Positions 25,907 through 38,400 of a stretch of DNA of 64,000 nt are shown in pieces. The notes beneath the pieces were generated by a model. The model saw only the letters and a program-made list of their open reading frames with translations, was not told the origin of the DNA and searched no databases. Where the stretch lies: positions 161,247-225,246 of the forward strand of contig JXTB01000320.1 in NCBI GenBank assembly GCA_002914805.1, read 5' to 3'. This stretch comes from Parasponia andersonii (lineage: Eukaryota > Streptophyta > Magnoliopsida > Rosales > Cannabaceae). The translations under genes and the position numbers were made by a program. Position 1 is the first letter of the stretch, and each line of letters starts with the position of its first letter.

Positions 25907-25970
25907 CCGTTTATAGAAAAAAGCTACCAGTTTCGGTGCCGTTTATAGAAAAAAACTACCAGTTTCGGTG
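25907..25970. repeat. 32-bp direct duplication in the right subterminal region of the hAT
   Basis: Two adjacent copies (25907-25938 and 25939-25970) start CCGTTTATAGAAAAAA and end CCAGTTTCGGTG, with one mismatch. Subterminal repeats are typical transposase-binding sites in hAT elements; that role here is inference. Confidence 0.8.
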
Positions 25971-26022
25971 CGGTACGGTGCAACCCCTAAAAATACTTAC
26001 AACTGAGAAGAGTTCTAATACA

Positions 26023-26028
26023 TTTATT
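26023..26028 (-). terminator. Candidate poly(A) signal of GCN1
   Basis: AATAAA on the minus strand, about 270 nt downstream of the GCN1 stop codon and only 26 nt before the hAT target duplication. Plant poly(A) signals are loose, so this is suggestive. Confidence 0.4.
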
Positions 26029-26293
26029 TTTTCACCCGGAAACGAGCTCGTTGATACATTCTTCAAAAGCTGGTAAAGATGACAGTAACAAAGGAATAGA
26101 CTGCCAAAAAGTCAAATAATTTCTATACACGATCCTCAATGTTCGTAACATATAATTTAAGAAACACCCAGGTCTGAAAAATTGGGTATTATGCCTCTGT
26201 TTTCTCTATCTATGCATATTTTTGTCTCTGACTGAAAAATAGTGTTCCAAAAATAATTGGCCGCTCTAATTTGGACTCGTTAGAAAACTTCTC

Positions 26294-26491
26294 TCAACCA
26301 CTTCTCAACTCGTCTTCACTGTCCTCACTGTCATCACTGCATTTCCATAAGAAAATAAATAAATAAATAAATAAAGCACCGGCTAAGACAAACATGAAAA
26401 ACATCAAAATAGCAAGCAGCCGAAAATACTCTCAAGGAACTAAGGTCACTGCATCTAGAGCATTGAATCCAATGGATAAGAACGCAAACAG

Positions 26492-26563
<72 letters not shown>

Positions 26564-26573
26564 AAAAAGGGTG

Positions 26574-26614
<41 letters not shown>

Positions 26615-29600
26615 AGAAAAAAAGAAAAGGGGGAGGAGTTGAAAAAAGCAGTTTTGCCCCGGGGGGGGGGGGGGTTTTACACAAAACCATTAACNAAAAA
26701 AAAAAAAAAAAAAAACCTGCACTTTTTATTTTGTTGATATACTTTATGTTTCCTATTTTTACGTCCATGTCAAACACTGCAAGAGTCAAGACTAAAAGCA
26801 GGCGTCGTATTAAGAAATATACCTATGTTCTGGAAGCTTCGATAGACGTCTGGCATCCAAGCCCGTGATGAACTTTTGGGCAGCTTGAACATTTTCAGTA
26901 CCTGGAACAAGTTCATCAAAATTTTGTAACAGCTGTATCTGCATGCTTTCAAGATCAAGAGTGTGCCAAAGAAATCTCACAATATGTCTCATCCAATGAC
27001 CATTCTCACTGGTCGGAGTGATAATGAAAAAATACACTGCCCACAAATAAACAACAAAAACAGTAATAAAGAACAAATAAAAGCAGAAAAAATTTACCCT
27101 TCGTCAGTTGGAAGATGTGCACAGCACATCTTTCTGCAGCAAGTCTCACGGGAGTACTTCCATCCTTCAAACACTCGGCAAGTGCAGGACCAATGACATT
27201 AACATGACCCAAAATGACCAAAGGATTTGCCTGCAATACAAATTTGTCACAAATGAGATCCCTAGAAAACCTCTACAAAGTCAATTATTAAAGCTAAAGC
27301 CACATACTTTTGCAACTGCTTTGAAAGCAGATAATGCCCTCCTTCTGACTTCACTGGAATCATCACGCAAAGCTAAGACTAGGCATTGAATAATATCTAA
27401 ATGTGTGGACGTGTTAGATGGATCACTTTGAATTTGATGAAGAAGAAGTCTTCCAAATGACTTCGTCGAAGCATCACGAAGAGGGAACTGTTCGGAGGGG
27501 AAAAAAAGAAAAGAAAGTTGTACGCAATTGCCAAGAACAAAATCCAAAGTGTCTACAACAAGATTGTCATACCTTTTCATCCTTCAAGGTACTTTTAAGA
27601 TGGAGCAAAATAGATGGGAATGCCGTAGAAGTACAAATTGCAGATGGATTATGCCTAAGCATGGATGAAATTGTTAGTACTGAACCATGCCTGGCAGACC
27701 AGCTAGGAGAGGAGGCCAAATCTGAGAGTTCCTGAAGCAGCTCACTCAGTTGAGCGTCTTCCATGCGCTGCAATATTAAAGAAAAACAAGGTCAATAAAA
27801 ACCAAAAACAACTGGCGAGAGTGAAGGAATAAACAAATAAATGCAACATCATACCTGGGATGTAATACCCAATATGCTTGCAGCAGATATTCGAACCTGT
27901 TCATCATCTTGATTGATCAGATCTTTGAGAGTAACATAGACACGTGTTCTAACAGCATCACTAACACTCTTCCCCGCATGCTTTAGGACACCTTTCAAAG
28001 CAGACAAAATAGCCTCCCGAACACCACCATCTGACACCTGTATAGTCAAATCCAGTACCTTAAGAATCCAGGTTAACATGAATCTACTTCAATACACTAA
28101 ACACTAAATAATAGTCACCTGCAAACTGGCTAGGAGGTCACCGACTAAAGGATCAATCCTGGTACTGAGTGCGCTAAGCTTCCCAAGTGCAAGGGCAGCA
28201 CTTGAACGTACAGTCCTGCACTCAAAACCTGATTTGGTAAGCGGAAGCAAAGAACCTGAATCTAATATACGCATAGACCACATGCACCAAAAAATGTGTG
28301 CCGGGGATAAGAAATAAGAATGTTAATGATGGTACTTATGACAAAAGTTGCTTTCAGATGCAAAAAAGTAACTATATATCCTCTATAATCTAGAGACACC
28401 CATATGAGGTAAAACCTACCTAGTGCTATCCTGTAGGCACTTAACAAATGTAGTTTGTAGCTGAGGAAGAAAAGGTTTCAGGGCCATTCCACCCTTTCTT
28501 ATCATGATGGTTAAAGTAGCAAGAATCGCACTTTTAACCTGCCAAGGGAACCGATCACCTATTATCCGAATTAGAGGCCTGTTGTCAAAACAAATTATTG
28601 CCAATCAGAACCCAAAAAATTGACAATAAATGATCAAAAATATGAGAAACTGTCTCGTTGAAGACTTAATGTTTAGGAATCTACCAGAGCCAGCGCAAAA
28701 GCTTCCTGACGTCATGAATTTCTTAAAACATACATGAACAGGAAAAGAATGTGTAACATATGTCACTTTATGTGGGAGTGCATGTTAGACATATTCCAAA
28801 GTCATTCCCTCTAATAGACAATTTTTCAGGTTACAAACTTGAATTTCCATATTTAGGTGTTAGACGTTTAAAATAAGCTTTCAGACTAAAAATAAAACTA
28901 AAAAGCATAGGTTTCAAATTACTGAGTAAATATGTTACTCGTTACTCTTGTCTTAGCAAAAGAAAAAATTGTTCCTTCATTAAGTGTGCCATAGTACTGG
29001 CATAAAATGTAAAAAGGGGAAGGCCAAACATCAATGCCACTAACATGCAAACAGAAGAAAGATAAAAAGAGATCAGACACATGATGGAAACAAAAGAATG
29101 TAACTAAAAATATATGTATAATTGCATGAAATTTCAGCGGCGCATACCCTGTGATTGGGATTACAAACTCTTTTAATGCTTGTTCACTGGTCACTTCAAT
29201 CAGTTCCCCAAGGCCAAGTGCTGCCTGCTCTCTGAATTCAGCAGATCCACTTATCAAACCCTAAAAAAAAAATATCAAATTCAAATCAAAATCTAAGTAG
29301 CGTTCACTGAAATAAAATACAGATGCCATCAGAATAAGGAACCAGATCAATATCCACACTAATAAAATATCAATGCTTAAAATATTGGTGTTGCAATGAC
29401 TTAAATCCAACAATTTACAACTAACGTCTTTTAAATATTCAAGTCTCTTACTAATCTTAATAAAAAAGAAAAGTAAACGAAGCAAGTAAATGATACAGTA
29501 GCAGGAAAAAGAAAAAGTTTTTATCACATATAATTTGAAACAAAGGAGGATAAAGAAAGACAAAATACTTGAAGAAATATAGGAAGCAATGGTTGAAGTG

Positions 29601-32446
29601 CTTTTGGAAGGCAAAATCCAGGTATGAGAACTGGTCCCCCCTGCAAGTTAACAAGCAGGACAATTCAGATTAGCTTACCTTTCACTGATAAACACACTTG
29701 GCATCAGATAGTCATTTGAACCAGAACATGTTATTAAGCACACCATAGCTTAACTACTCATCTCCCACCTTCTTTTTCCTCCGTTCTTTATCTCTGGATG
29801 TAGATACAGCATCACGTACTAGTTTAATGTATGTAGGAAGTACCTCCTTGGGAACAGAACTTAAAACCCTAGACAAAGCTTCCCAAGCAACCTGTTGAAC
29901 AGAACAAAATTCTCATCGAAAGCATTTAGGATTGACAGTAAAATCCGTTTTATTCTAGAAACATACCGCAACAGTAACTGAATCTGAATCACTAAGCAAT
30001 ACAATCAGGGTAGATATCATGTTTGGAGATTCATCAACCAAATATAGTTTGCTGTTCTTAAAGAAATATCCAATGAGATATGCAGAACTCCTCCTTATTG
30101 AAGCCTGAAATAAATACGTAAAGGGAGAAAGACGAGCGAGAAATTAAGACATAAGCATAGTGTCCTAAATCAGGAACTGCATAGTCAGATATCACATAAA
30201 AAACCCTGAAATGTTCACTTCTAAATAGGACCTGTATCCAGATCCAGATTGAATACTACCTGGCTATCACCAGCAGCTTTAAGAAGCTCTTGTATAAGAA
30301 ATTCGACACCTTCCTCATCAATGACTAGGACCACAGTCTCCGCTGCCTCCCTAGCCAGATTTTGAACATCCTAGAGTTTTCACAAAGAACAAATGATTCA
30401 ATAGAATCCTACAGCCTGAGAAGTAATAGATCATATGATCAAAGGCCAAATAAAATAGCAGAAGAAAAGAAAAAAAAAACGTGGATTGACACTTAGTTGA
30501 GCAGAGAGAAAGTGGAATGCTAGTTTGCACACCTTATCAACACCAACCATTGCATATAGCAGAGCAGGAAGAACAATGCCAAGATGAGAATTAAGACCAG
30601 GTCCAGCAACCTCAGCCAAAGCTCCTAGGGCATGTGCATTGAAGGCACTGAACAACAAAAATTCAAATGAAGGGCCACTCAAAGAAACATCTAGAACACA
30701 CTGAACATGAGAAAGAAGACATACGATAGGGGAAGATGGACCAGCTTGGGCAAGATATGGGGTAAAACAGCAGAAGTCCTAACACTGAAACAGCGAAAGA
30801 TAATAACTTAGTACAGGAAGTAATACATGTATACAAGGGCAAAAAATGAAGATGAGGAATGAGGAGAGAAACATAATATGTACATGGATATTTTACCTCA
30901 AGATTTGCTTGAGTCCATCAAGAGCGGTATCAGAAGTCTCGTCATCCTCCAAAGCATGCAAAAGAGTTGGAACGATTTCATCAATAGCTTGCATTCCAGC
31001 ATTCTACATCAAGACATATTGATGATTGTTTTAGATATCAAAAAAAGAGAAGAAAGAAAAGACAAACACAAAATCAATTTCAAGCGATACAAGGAATCAT
31101 GGGGGGAAAAAAGAAAAAGAAAGGAAAATAAAAAAACACCTTGTAGAGAGTGCTAAATGCTAAGCCAGCAGACTCTCGAACTTCGGGCATGCTGTCAGCA
31201 GATAAAAAGTAAAATGACCTCTTTCATAAAATACTAACTTAAAAATCAGCAGACCACAAACAGATACACAAACCTATCACAAAGCGCTGTCCTAATAGTT
31301 GGGATGAGCTCATCCATGAAATTTAATAACTGACTTTTACCAGCACTTGCCATCACTTCGCTCAAACCAATACATACTCCCTGTACATCAAGCAAAAAAC
31401 ATATTACCTGAGGCCATAAGTAAACAGCCATACAAAATAGCATGTATTTGCCCCTAAAATTACAGTCGTCAGTAATTACATACTTGGATCAATATAAAGA
31501 CAAACTAAAAGTCTAACATGCAATAGAACATTGAAATTATGCTAGGAAGTGAAAACCAACAGGCTTGTCACAACAAATGCCAAAGAAGAATGCTAAGATA
31601 TTGAATGCATAACACATTGTACTCCATTTCTCTGTAATTTCCTTCCACCACATTTTAAATCTAATAACTATATTTCTACGTACTAGAAGAAGATAGTTTA
31701 AACATATACACACATATATAGATACGTTAAACCCTGAACCAAAACAATGTCTCATAAGATTTTCAGGGACCTTAATTAAAGTTTACTTTTTGTAATTGTG
31801 GGGAATAAAAATTTCATAAGATGAAAAAAAAAATTTAGCAACACAATAAAACTGACTTGTCTTCTGCTTGCATCAGGGTCCTTCAGCCCTTTGGATAAAA
31901 TTGGTATGATTAGAGGAAGTACTCTTTCGCCGAGCTTTCGGACGAGCTCACCGAGTGCTCGCCCAGCAACCTACATGAGAACTTGAATTAGCAATGTTTT
32001 ATGCAGATTTTATAAATAACCAGCCCAATCAAACAAGTGCAAACCTGACGCCTCTCTGATGACAATGATGCAAGAGAAGTAATTAGAGTATTCATCAAGA
32101 CTGGCATTATATCCCTCAGAGTCTTCGGCGTGTTTGCAACTATTGTTTTCCAAACATGTAAAGCAGCCTGATAGACCCAAAAAAAAAAAAAATTCAGTTT
32201 TTGAATATTTTGTATGAACTCAATATTGAAATAAGTATTAGAAATCATGCATCCTAAAAGACTCGTTCTCGCTACCTGACGCACTGATAGGCTGACGTCA
32301 GTTCGAACCATATACAATGCAGCAAGAACCTCGTCACGTTTATTTTTTCCAAGAACCTCAATGATAGCACGCCCATGTGCTTCAGTACTAGCACCTTCAT
32401 CATCACTGCCACCCTCAAGTAAAGCTTTTCCAGAAGTTCCAGCAAC
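26294..32446 (-). other. GCN1: GCN1 exons 40-60 (residues 1802 to 2625)
   Basis: Exons: 32276-32446, 32045-32167, 31857-31970, 31274-31380, 31140-31191, 30897-31003, 30725-30784, 30533-30647, 30260-30370, 29967-30104, 29769-29891, 29569-29640, 29148-29260, 28420-28578, 28119-28215, 27855-28037, 27573-27767, 27308-27487, 27098-27230, 26823-26901, 26294-26336. Landmarks: [75 protein letters not shown]. The last exon encodes only 13 residues, an acidic [15 protein letters not shown] tail that ends as in other plants. In yeast this half contains the GCN2-binding surface. Confidence 0.94.
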
Positions 32447-35400
32447 CTGGATGAAATGAAGGAAAGAAAATTGTATAAGAATGCAACTGTGGCAACACTC
32501 CAAAAAAGAAAAACTGGAAAAGGTACGAAGCATTTACCTTAAATAAAAGATCACCTAACAATTCCACAGAGCTTTGTCGAATACGCCAATTATCATTGAA
32601 TATGCCATCCTCTACAGCTGGAAGGAGCAAAGGCAAAGACCTGAAGAGAGGGAGGGGGAAAAAGTCAAAAAAACAAAAGGAAATCTAAGACGAAATAACA
32701 GTAAGTACTATGCCAAAAATGCCAGCTTTTAGATTCTTACAGGGATAACCACTCCAATTACTCATAATGAAATAATTCAGAAAAAGGTTTCAACACACCC
32801 AAAGTGTGCAAGATGAAAAAACATTTTATTATTCATACTGTTCCAGCTTATCTTGTGTAATATGCTCCAAACTAACCAAATATTTCTGACACTAGAAAAA
32901 TAAAATAAATCTATCCATTTCAAAATTCAAGCAACAAAAACCAAAATCAATGACGCCTGAAGGAAAAAAATAAAAATAAAAAAAAATAAAGGGGGGGGAG
33001 GAAAGGAGATTGGAGGAAAAAACATAAGAGGACTCACGTTGTTGCATAATGTTCAACCAGGACATGCCCTGCCCCAAGGGCTGCTTCACGTACGGATTCA
33101 TTCTCATCGGCCAGACCTGTAACAAGCAGACATTTTGTTTAGAACGACCAGAGTCCTAATAAGAGAACACTAAAATTTATAAGTTTGTTTACAAAATAAA
33201 GGAGTAGTTACCATCTAAAATGGCAGGCAAGACCTGCTGCAAATATTTCTGAAATTGGATGCCCAATGACCTTGGGAAATACTACAAAAATATTTCAACA
33301 AAAAAATCCAATTAAATCTGACCCACTGAAAACGAAAGAAATTTTAATTGTAGCTAAGTCAAAGAACAAAGTCCTCACCTTGAATAGGGTCAAATATCCA
33401 TCACGTACAGATGCTCTTTGATGCGAACAGTTTTGAATAATATCAGGAAGTAAATGCTCAAAGTACTCAGTCCCAAGGGCAGCCAAAACCTGGAAAATGA
33501 GGGAACTCAGAGACAATATCCAGTAATATGGAATAACAAGGACACAATAGTAGTCTGGGAAAATATTTCAAGTCAACTTCCCCATAAACTAGGGTTACTC
33601 AACTCAGAGCCAAGCAAAGCAATGTAATTATCAAATATTGATTAAGGACGGACATAAGTTGGATTTAAGAAGATATGAAATCAAAACTTTCTAAAACAAA
33701 GATACTGACCTCACTCAATCCCTGAGCAGCTCCAGAGCGCTCAACATTACTATTATCAGATTTAAGCGTATCCAACAACCAAGGAACAAGATCAGGGAAG
33801 TTTTCTTCACCCATTCCACGAATAAGCGATCCAAGGGCTCTTGCTGCAACCGACCGAACTTCCGGAATTGGATCCACAAGAACCTATTTAAGTCATACGA
33901 AATATGAGAAGAGGCTTCCACAGACAAGTAGAAATGCACATATCCATGAAATAATACCTTTTTCACTTCCGGAAGAAGCAACCCGATGTATGGAATCATA
34001 TACTTTGGTTCTGTAACTAGTGAACACATATTTCCTACTATTTGTGCAGCTTTCTTTTTGGTGTCAGCACTCCTCTCCCTTAATCCCCTATGCACAATTG
34101 GAACTAATAGCGCAAGTGAAGGCGCATCGATTGAATTAATAAAAGTAGTCTGCACCAAATATTTCAGACAACTCCATATGAGGGAAATAAGAGACTTCAG
34201 TCAATAAACAAATAAAACTCAGAAAATGATGAAACAAGAGATTTCAATCCATAAACCTTACTTGCAGAAGAATATCAAGGGAGTATTTTGTATGGTCGTT
34301 GGGATCTGTGAGACCCATCAAAAGAGTAGGAACAAGGGAAGATATTTCTGGATTTTTAATTACACTCCCAACCTAAAACAGCAAACAAGACAAATTACAA
34401 CAGCTACAGAGCAAAGAAATAGTATATGAGTCAAACTATATAAAACCTGTTGAAGTGCTGTTTGCCCAGCTGATTGGACTTTTGGATGTGTATCTGTTAA
34501 AACCTGCACTCGTAAGAATTGAAGAGGAAAAACAAAAAAGGAAAAAAATAAATAAATAAATAAGTCTAAGCATGAAACATTTCGTATATTCAAAAGAGGA
34601 TACCTCGGATCACAAGTCAGATAATAAATGAAAAAAAAAATCATAATCACAAATAGAGACCTCCGTTAGTTTTGGTACAATCTTAGGGAGACACTGGGAC
34701 AACTGCTCAGGAGCACAATAGGCCATAGCACCAAGTAGTTGAACACTACTTTGCTTTGTTCGCCAAGCTTTATCTTCAAGACCCTACAAAATTAATGAAT
34801 TGATGAAATAAATTCATCATTAAAGAAATAATCATATATTTACCCCCCAGCACACTCTTCCCCATACTAACATTCATCAGAAAAATGAAACAAACGAATT
34901 TAAAGTTGCCATTAAATTAAAAACTTATCCTCCTCCCTACCTACAAAAAAGGGGTCATAAACAAACTGCAAACAAGAAATACTCTACCCCCCCCCCCCCC
35001 AAAACAATGATTAAAAGTTTAAAACCTTCAATTGAGGTGGACTAGCTTTCGCAATGAAACTATTCAAAACATCGAAAACTAAAGTGAAAAGGAACGAAGA
35101 GAAAAGATCTCCTTGCCTAAGAAAACAATTCTCAGAAAAATACTGATTTATATGTATGTGCATAAAGTACAAGTTAAACACCTTTAAAAGAGATGGAAGG
35201 ACCAACTTCACCCCCTGAGCACTGAGTTGCGACATCATTGCACGAGCAGCACACTCAGCAGCTTCACGAACAGCAACAACTTGATCGGAGAAGGAAACCA
35301 GAAGTAGTGGTAACATTTGGATAACATACCTGCAAAAAACAATTAAAATAAAATAAAATAGAGACGTCAAGCATATCATCAAATGAAGTTTTCTGAGGCC

Positions 35401-38400
35401 ACAAAAGTTTCTTCTACATACGGCTCAAATAATCGTCCAAGTGTTTCACAAAGACACTCAAATCCTAACAAAGCTCCTTCACGACACTTTGCAGAGTTCC
35501 TGGAATCAAAAGATCAACAAACGTAAAAAACATGGATGCACTCTTCTCACAAAAATTAGGTATTCAACTGAAAGCAAATTTCAACACGATATTAAAGTAC
35601 AAAGAAAATGGAAATAAACAAATAGCCATTACAAAAATGACATAAAAATGTAATGGACAAAACCACAAAGCATCTCTGACCCCCTCCCTTTCTTCCCTCA
35701 TTGCAGATATGTTGCTAAAATCATGATAGGACTAGACAATTACATTTAGAAGAAAAAAGCACTTTCCAAACTTCTAAACTGATATAATATGTTGTTCACA
35801 AAGCTTTCTTATTAAAATCATAATGACTTCTACAATGCCAAATTCACATATCTGAAAAAAGTTTCTTGGATCTTTGGAAGTTATGATAATACTGAATATT
35901 TGAGAAATGTCAGCTTTAAACCAGTGATGGAGGACAAACCTATCCGCAAGACCTTCTCGTAGTACAGTCACAATGTTGTACTTCTTCAAGCAAGAGACTC
36001 CAAATCCCTTGACCACTCCAGCAATCCCAAAAGCTGCTCCACGGCGTTCCCCATACTTTTCACTCTTCATCAATTGATCCAACAGCCTGGAAACAAGCGT
36101 CGGTGCATCATCCTTATGCAAGGAAAAAACGAAACAAATAAATTAGCTTTCATCTAATTAAGAACGAAGTATAGTAGAGAAGAACAGCAGCCAATGGGAT
36201 ATATATATCTATCTTTATGGGAAAAAAAAATTTAATCCACCACATTGCATATATATTTCCGGTCTGAATGTCAGGTAAGTAGACAGATCCAAAATATAGA
36301 GCTTTAGGACTTATTTGCTAATCAGTAATGAAAAGCAAGGGAAAAGGAAAAGGGAATGGATTTAAAGAAGAATGACAAAGAATCAAAAATTGAGTAACTA
36401 TGCAAAGAATTTCCTAAAATAGTATGTTTCAAATAGATAAGTAAACACATGAATGGAAGGGAAAGGGAATCACTTTCCTAATTTCCATTCCCTTTCCGGT
36501 CCATTACGGACTAGTTGGGTTGAGAAGTCAATTTTAACTAGGCTTAAATGCAAAAGATTAAAAAGGACACAAGTTCCTACATCTTGCGAGTTGTGTTGTA
36601 CCTGCTTTGATTGCATTAATGGAGCTAGGCAAGCGGAGACTGCTCTTTGAACAGCTTCTGATGGGGTGTTCAAGACATCTAACAACTTCTCTACAACAGT
36701 ATGAACTTTAGGATCATCCTGTTTCGAGACAGATGTTAAACAAAAAGATCAATATCAAAAAGGAAATGATAGAGAGAGCTAGAAAGAAAAGTAAAGAGAA
36801 TCAAAGAATAAAATCAACACCTTTGCCAAATGTTTTGCCAAAGCCCCAGTGAAAATAACGACACCCTCACGGACTAAATCATATTTCTCCTCATCTGATG
36901 CCTAAAAGAAGAGAAGAGAAGAGAGAAACATCTACATAAATATATCAATCACCTAATATAGATAGATAGATGTACAAAGGACAAAAACTGTTTTGCGGAA
37001 AAACAGCATTTTGTTCTGTCAATTTATAATAAATTGGACTTATTCAGATGAAGACCAGAGGAGCTGCAAAAGGTGGTTTAGAGAACAGAATATACTGTCA
37101 GAAAGGAGAACTACCTTTTTGTTTAAGTAGTTCTCAAAGATGGGAAACAACAAGGAAACATTTTCTCTGCCATGCTTATCGATAATCATGATGCCAGCAT
37201 TAATCATTCTTCCTCTAACATCTGCATTAGGATCTGCCTGCACATTCAGAAGCATAGAGGAAATACAGGAAAAGTTAATGCCAACTGATTTTTCCATTAT
37301 AGGAAGAGATCTAAGGGGAAAATAGTCATAAGTTGAAGTAAATAAAATATTGAATAGAGAAAACCTTACCAGCTGGTGTAACCACAAAACATGAATATAG
37401 TCTTTTTCACCCGACAAGTAGTGTACAAATAAGAAGATGCAATATAAAGAACAACGCAAATCCTACCAGTGCTCGTGAAATCAGAAACGTCATGACGACA
37501 GGAAGGTCTTTTGTTCTCAATACATCAGCGGCAGAGTGCAGTGCCAGAGCAACTCCTTGTCGGCTCAGCCATCCAGCATCAACATTCTCCTCCAAGAAAC
37601 CAGCATCACGGATATACGACGAAAATAAAGCAGAGAGAGATTCCTGGAAAATAAAAAAATAATCAACTATAAAAATAAACTGCAGTTCTAAGACAACTAG
37701 ACAACTAAAGTATGTTAGATAAAAGTTAAACTCACCTGTATGGTATCTGGGCATTCATCCAAAGCAGCAGCTAATGCCTCCGCAGCAGCCAACCGGACGT
37801 TGTAATTAATGTGGGAAAGAGCTTTAAAAAGTCCTGAATAATCAGTCCCAAAATCATACCCGTAGCGATCCCATATATCTTCCGCTGCTTCTGCAACTGA
37901 CTGATGAGAGATAAAATAGAGGTAACAAAATAGTACAATCATTTTAAACAGGGATATGCAACAAAATTACAAGACAAAGCTGCCGGAAAAAAAATAAAAA
38001 TAAATAAATAAATAAAAAGGTGTCATAGAACAGTAGAAAACAAACGTAAAGGGAGGAGTACCAATACCAACAATACAGAACTCGAAATTAAACTTCCCCC
38101 ACCATGTCACCTACGCATCTTACAATAACAAGTAAAAAAAAAATGAAGCAATGTTGAGGAAATACAAATTCCCCTTACCCTGATAATTAATCAGCTGAAA
38201 AGATATAAAGCATTTCCCTGGCTAGACCAATGTTGGGAAATGTGGGGTAATAGACCTTTATGAAAAAAAAAAAAAGAAGAAGAAGAAGCAGCAGCAGCAG
38301 CTTAAAAATCTAGTTTGAGCCAGATTACCATAATTGTCAAAACCAAGACATAGTTGCATGAGAGAGAGACCCCAATTCGGAAGAGGATTTCTTAAGTAAA

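Larger units (their letters stand above)
21599..25989 (-). mobile_element. hAT transposon (RICESLEEPER/zinc-finger BED type), degenerate
   Basis: Termini: left TAGGGTGTTCACAATC, right inverted TAGGGGTTGCACCGTACC. They are flanked by AAAATAAT (21591-21598) and AAAATACT (25990-25997), an 8-bp duplication with one mismatch, as hAT elements make. The subterminal regions carry GCGGTTT/GGTGCGGT words. The 4.4-kb interior holds a broken transposase on the minus strand (22461-24479), and upstream of it a long noncoding leader with internal repeats (24480-25900). Autonomous when intact; now inactive by its own gene. It ends about 300 bp past the GCN1 stop codon. Confidence 0.88.

Noticed and set aside
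26334..26789. Phe- or Lys-rich open frames over poly-A/T
   Set aside because: Translations of homopolymers in GCN1 intron 59, one containing an undetermined base.
29261..29663. Open frames of 117 and 68 residues across a GCN1 intron
   Set aside because: Only the exon 51 part (29569-29640) is conserved; the rest is AT-rich intron.
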